Positions 62,164-64,000 of a stretch of DNA of 64,000 nucleotides are shown piece after piece. Numbering within the stretch: the first letter of the stretch is position 1; each line of letters begins with the position of its first letter. A model generated the notes under the pieces. That model saw only the letters and a program-made list of their open reading frames with translations. It was not told the DNA's origin and did not search any database. This DNA is from Pyropia yezoensis (lineage: Eukaryota; Rhodophyta; Bangiophyceae; Bangiales; Bangiaceae). The DNA lies in assembly GCA_009829735.1 (NCBI GenBank), contig CM020619.1, forward strand, positions 9,476,375 to 9,540,374. The letters run 5' to 3'. The position numbers and the translations under genes are program-made.

Positions 62164-64000
62164 CCGAGCACGGTTGAGTCGACGGCGCATCAACCTTAGG
62201 CTTCATCTTGGTACCAAGACGAGGACCCAAGGGGGGCGCCGGGACCCACCCCATCCGAGGGACAGGCCGACACGGCACGCGCAGCCGGAAGAAGGTCCGG
62301 CCCCGCTGCCTAGTCAAGACGCCCGGGATACCCCGGAATTCAAGACTGGCCACGTCCTGTTCACCTTGGAGAACTACAAGGTCTCCGCAACACTGGGGGT
62401 TAACCCCCAGTCGTCGCGGGCATACTACCCCGTACTGGATACGGGAGCCGGACCCAACCTTATCAGGAAGGATACCCTCCCTGAGAAGTGGCTGGCCCAC
62501 GTCCGTGTTACCCGGGGACCAACCATCAAAGATGCCAACGGTCGCCGCATCCCGACCACGGCAGCGGTAACGCTGACCGTAGAAGCCGGGGATCTCACCA
62601 CGGAAGTATACTTCCTCATATGCGAGACGTTATCAGTCCCCTGTATCTCAGGGTGTTCGTTTATCAACGTTCACGTTGCAGCCATCCGGCCGGGCCGGAG
62701 TATCGTGGAGTTCCAAGAGGCCGACGAGACCCCAAGAGGGCAAACGGCAATCGTCAGGAACCTGACGTTGTCCGGAAGCCACGTCAACGTGGCAGAGGCA
62801 TACGCCGACTCGGAGCCGAAACCACTTCGGCTGGCTAAGCGGACACGCTTCGAGCCCATGTCCGAGACGGTCGTATGGGTAAACTGCGACTTGGCAGGCG
62901 TCTGCCAAGTCCGCGCCACCCTGCGGGCATACAAGCACCAGGGCTTGACGGTGGCCAATGGCCTCACCGACCTGCCAGTAGGATGCCCTACTCCGGTGGT
63001 GGTAGCTAACTACCGTCGACGGGTGGTCATCCTCCCCAAGGGGACCCGAATCGGCATCGCCGAACCCTTCGAGGGGGATATCCTCTCTCAGCATGAGAAC
63101 GCCCCGGGAGAGCCCCTCGAAGCCTTGGCTGTCACGGACGACTCCGCCCGAGAGGCCCCAGTTTCTGGGGACCCGACGGCAGCCTGTGGTAACAGAGACG
63201 ACCCTCCGGATGACAACAGCAAGGAGACCGTGGAGACCGAGGCTAACCTCCGTCACCTTCCCCCCTCGATGGAACAGGAGGTCCGACGCATGCTGACCAA
63301 GCACGAAGGCATGTGGAAGGGGGGAGCGTTGGGCACGATTGGGGCAACCCCACATCGTATCGACCTGGTACCAGGTGCGCGCCCAGCTCGCTCCCAACCC
63401 CATCGGGCTGGGCCCCTCCAACGAGATATCGTTGATGGGGAAGTCAAGCGTATGCAAGACGCCCGAGTAATCCGACCTTCGATGTCGGAATGGGGTGCCC
63501 CAGTTGTCATCGCACCGAAGAAGGATCAAACTCCTTGGTTCTGCATCGATTATCGACGCCTTAACTTGGTTACCAAGAAAGATTCATACCCGTTACCGAG
63601 GATGGATGAGTGCATTGACTCCCTGGGAGAGGCGACAGTGTTCACCACTATCGACTGCAATGCCGGGTACTGGCAGATCCCAGTGGCAGAGGAAGACACT
63701 CCCAAGACGGCATTCGTCTGCCATAGTGGAGTGTATGAGTTCCTAAGGATGCCCTTTGGGCTCTCCAATGCCCCCGCTACATTCCAGCGGGCCATCGACA
63801 TAATCCTGTCGGGAGTGAAGTGGCGCAATTGCCTCGTGTACCTCGATGACGTTATCGTCTTCTCACGCAACATGGATGACCATGTCGGCCCACGTTGACG
63901 AAGTCCTAACCCTGTTAAGGGACGCCGGGGTAACCCTGCGTATAAAGAAGTGTGCCTTCTTTCAGAAGATGGTCGAGTACTTGGGTCACCAAATCACCCC
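62164..64000 (+). mobile_element. pol: Element F: A-family Ty3/gypsy pol on the plus strand, running off the window
   Basis: From LSRRRIN onward it matches the beginning of A pol: protease (LDTGAGPNLIR near 62436-62470), the linker, and RT up to YLDDVIVFS at about 63835. It is on the opposite strand to D and almost identical to it. The left edge is where LTR G starts, so G probably inserted near the gag-pol junction of F. It is broken, with about one visible break in the part seen. Confidence 0.85.

Overview
The window is nuclear DNA from a GC-rich eukaryote. The signs are chromodomain Ty3/gypsy LTR elements, splice donors conserved between gene copies, long low-complexity spacers, and no operons or bacterial gene layout. 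A repeat-rich alga would fit, but nothing in the sequence fixes the species. I saw no tRNA, rRNA or clear single-copy housekeeping gene, so I read the window as a transposon-dense, probably heterochromatic block.

Left part (1-16.8 kb) is a nested stack of three chromovirus-like LTR elements, all pointing to the minus strand. A (1-8331) lies in the gag of B (8327-10666). B lies in the integrase region of C (10667-16778). C lies in the 5' end of a zinc-finger gene (16779-17299) that looks like a second copy of the gene at 21-28 kb. Seven LTR elements are labelled A to G. The five whose primer-binding site is visible (A, B, C, E, G) share the same 17-nt site. Elements A, D and E also carry a long ORF on the opposite strand, between pol and the 3' LTR.

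Middle part: 17.5-20.5 kb holds tandem repeats and a strand-skewed spacer. At 21.0-28.1 kb lies a minus-strand gene, broken by a few stops and one frame change, that joins two zinc-finger modules, a tyrosine-recombinase-like domain and a RecQ-type helicase; this looks like a mobile DNA-recombination gene. At 28.1-33.3 kb is a purine-rich stretch of minisatellites, G-runs and hairpins with no convincing gene.

At 33.3-41.8 kb are two related copies of a second putative mobile unit. The long copy (about 35.9-41.8 kb) encodes a DNA methyltransferase of the DPPY type followed by a SET-domain protein, and lies beside an array of about 19 units of a ~54-bp repeat with a palindromic core. The short copy (33.4-35.7 kb) is an internally deleted relative with its own array. 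The array of the long copy is interrupted by the whole, apparently recent LTR element E (41817-51476, look-alike LTRs of 573 bp), flanked by an exact 41-bp direct repeat instead of the usual 4-6 bp. Past E the array remnant continues and is followed by a 2-oxoglutarate-oxygenase-like gene (51965-53925). DNA methyltransferase, SET protein, oxygenase and array may be one chromatin-modifying mobile unit; that link is inference.

Right part (53.9-64 kb): a broken A-family element D (53928-61374) starts 2 bp upstream of the oxygenase ATG. Beside it are the LTR of another element (G, 61435-62163) and an A-family pol in the opposite direction (F, 62164-64000). D and F form a nearly identical inverted repeat with arms of at least 1.36 kb.
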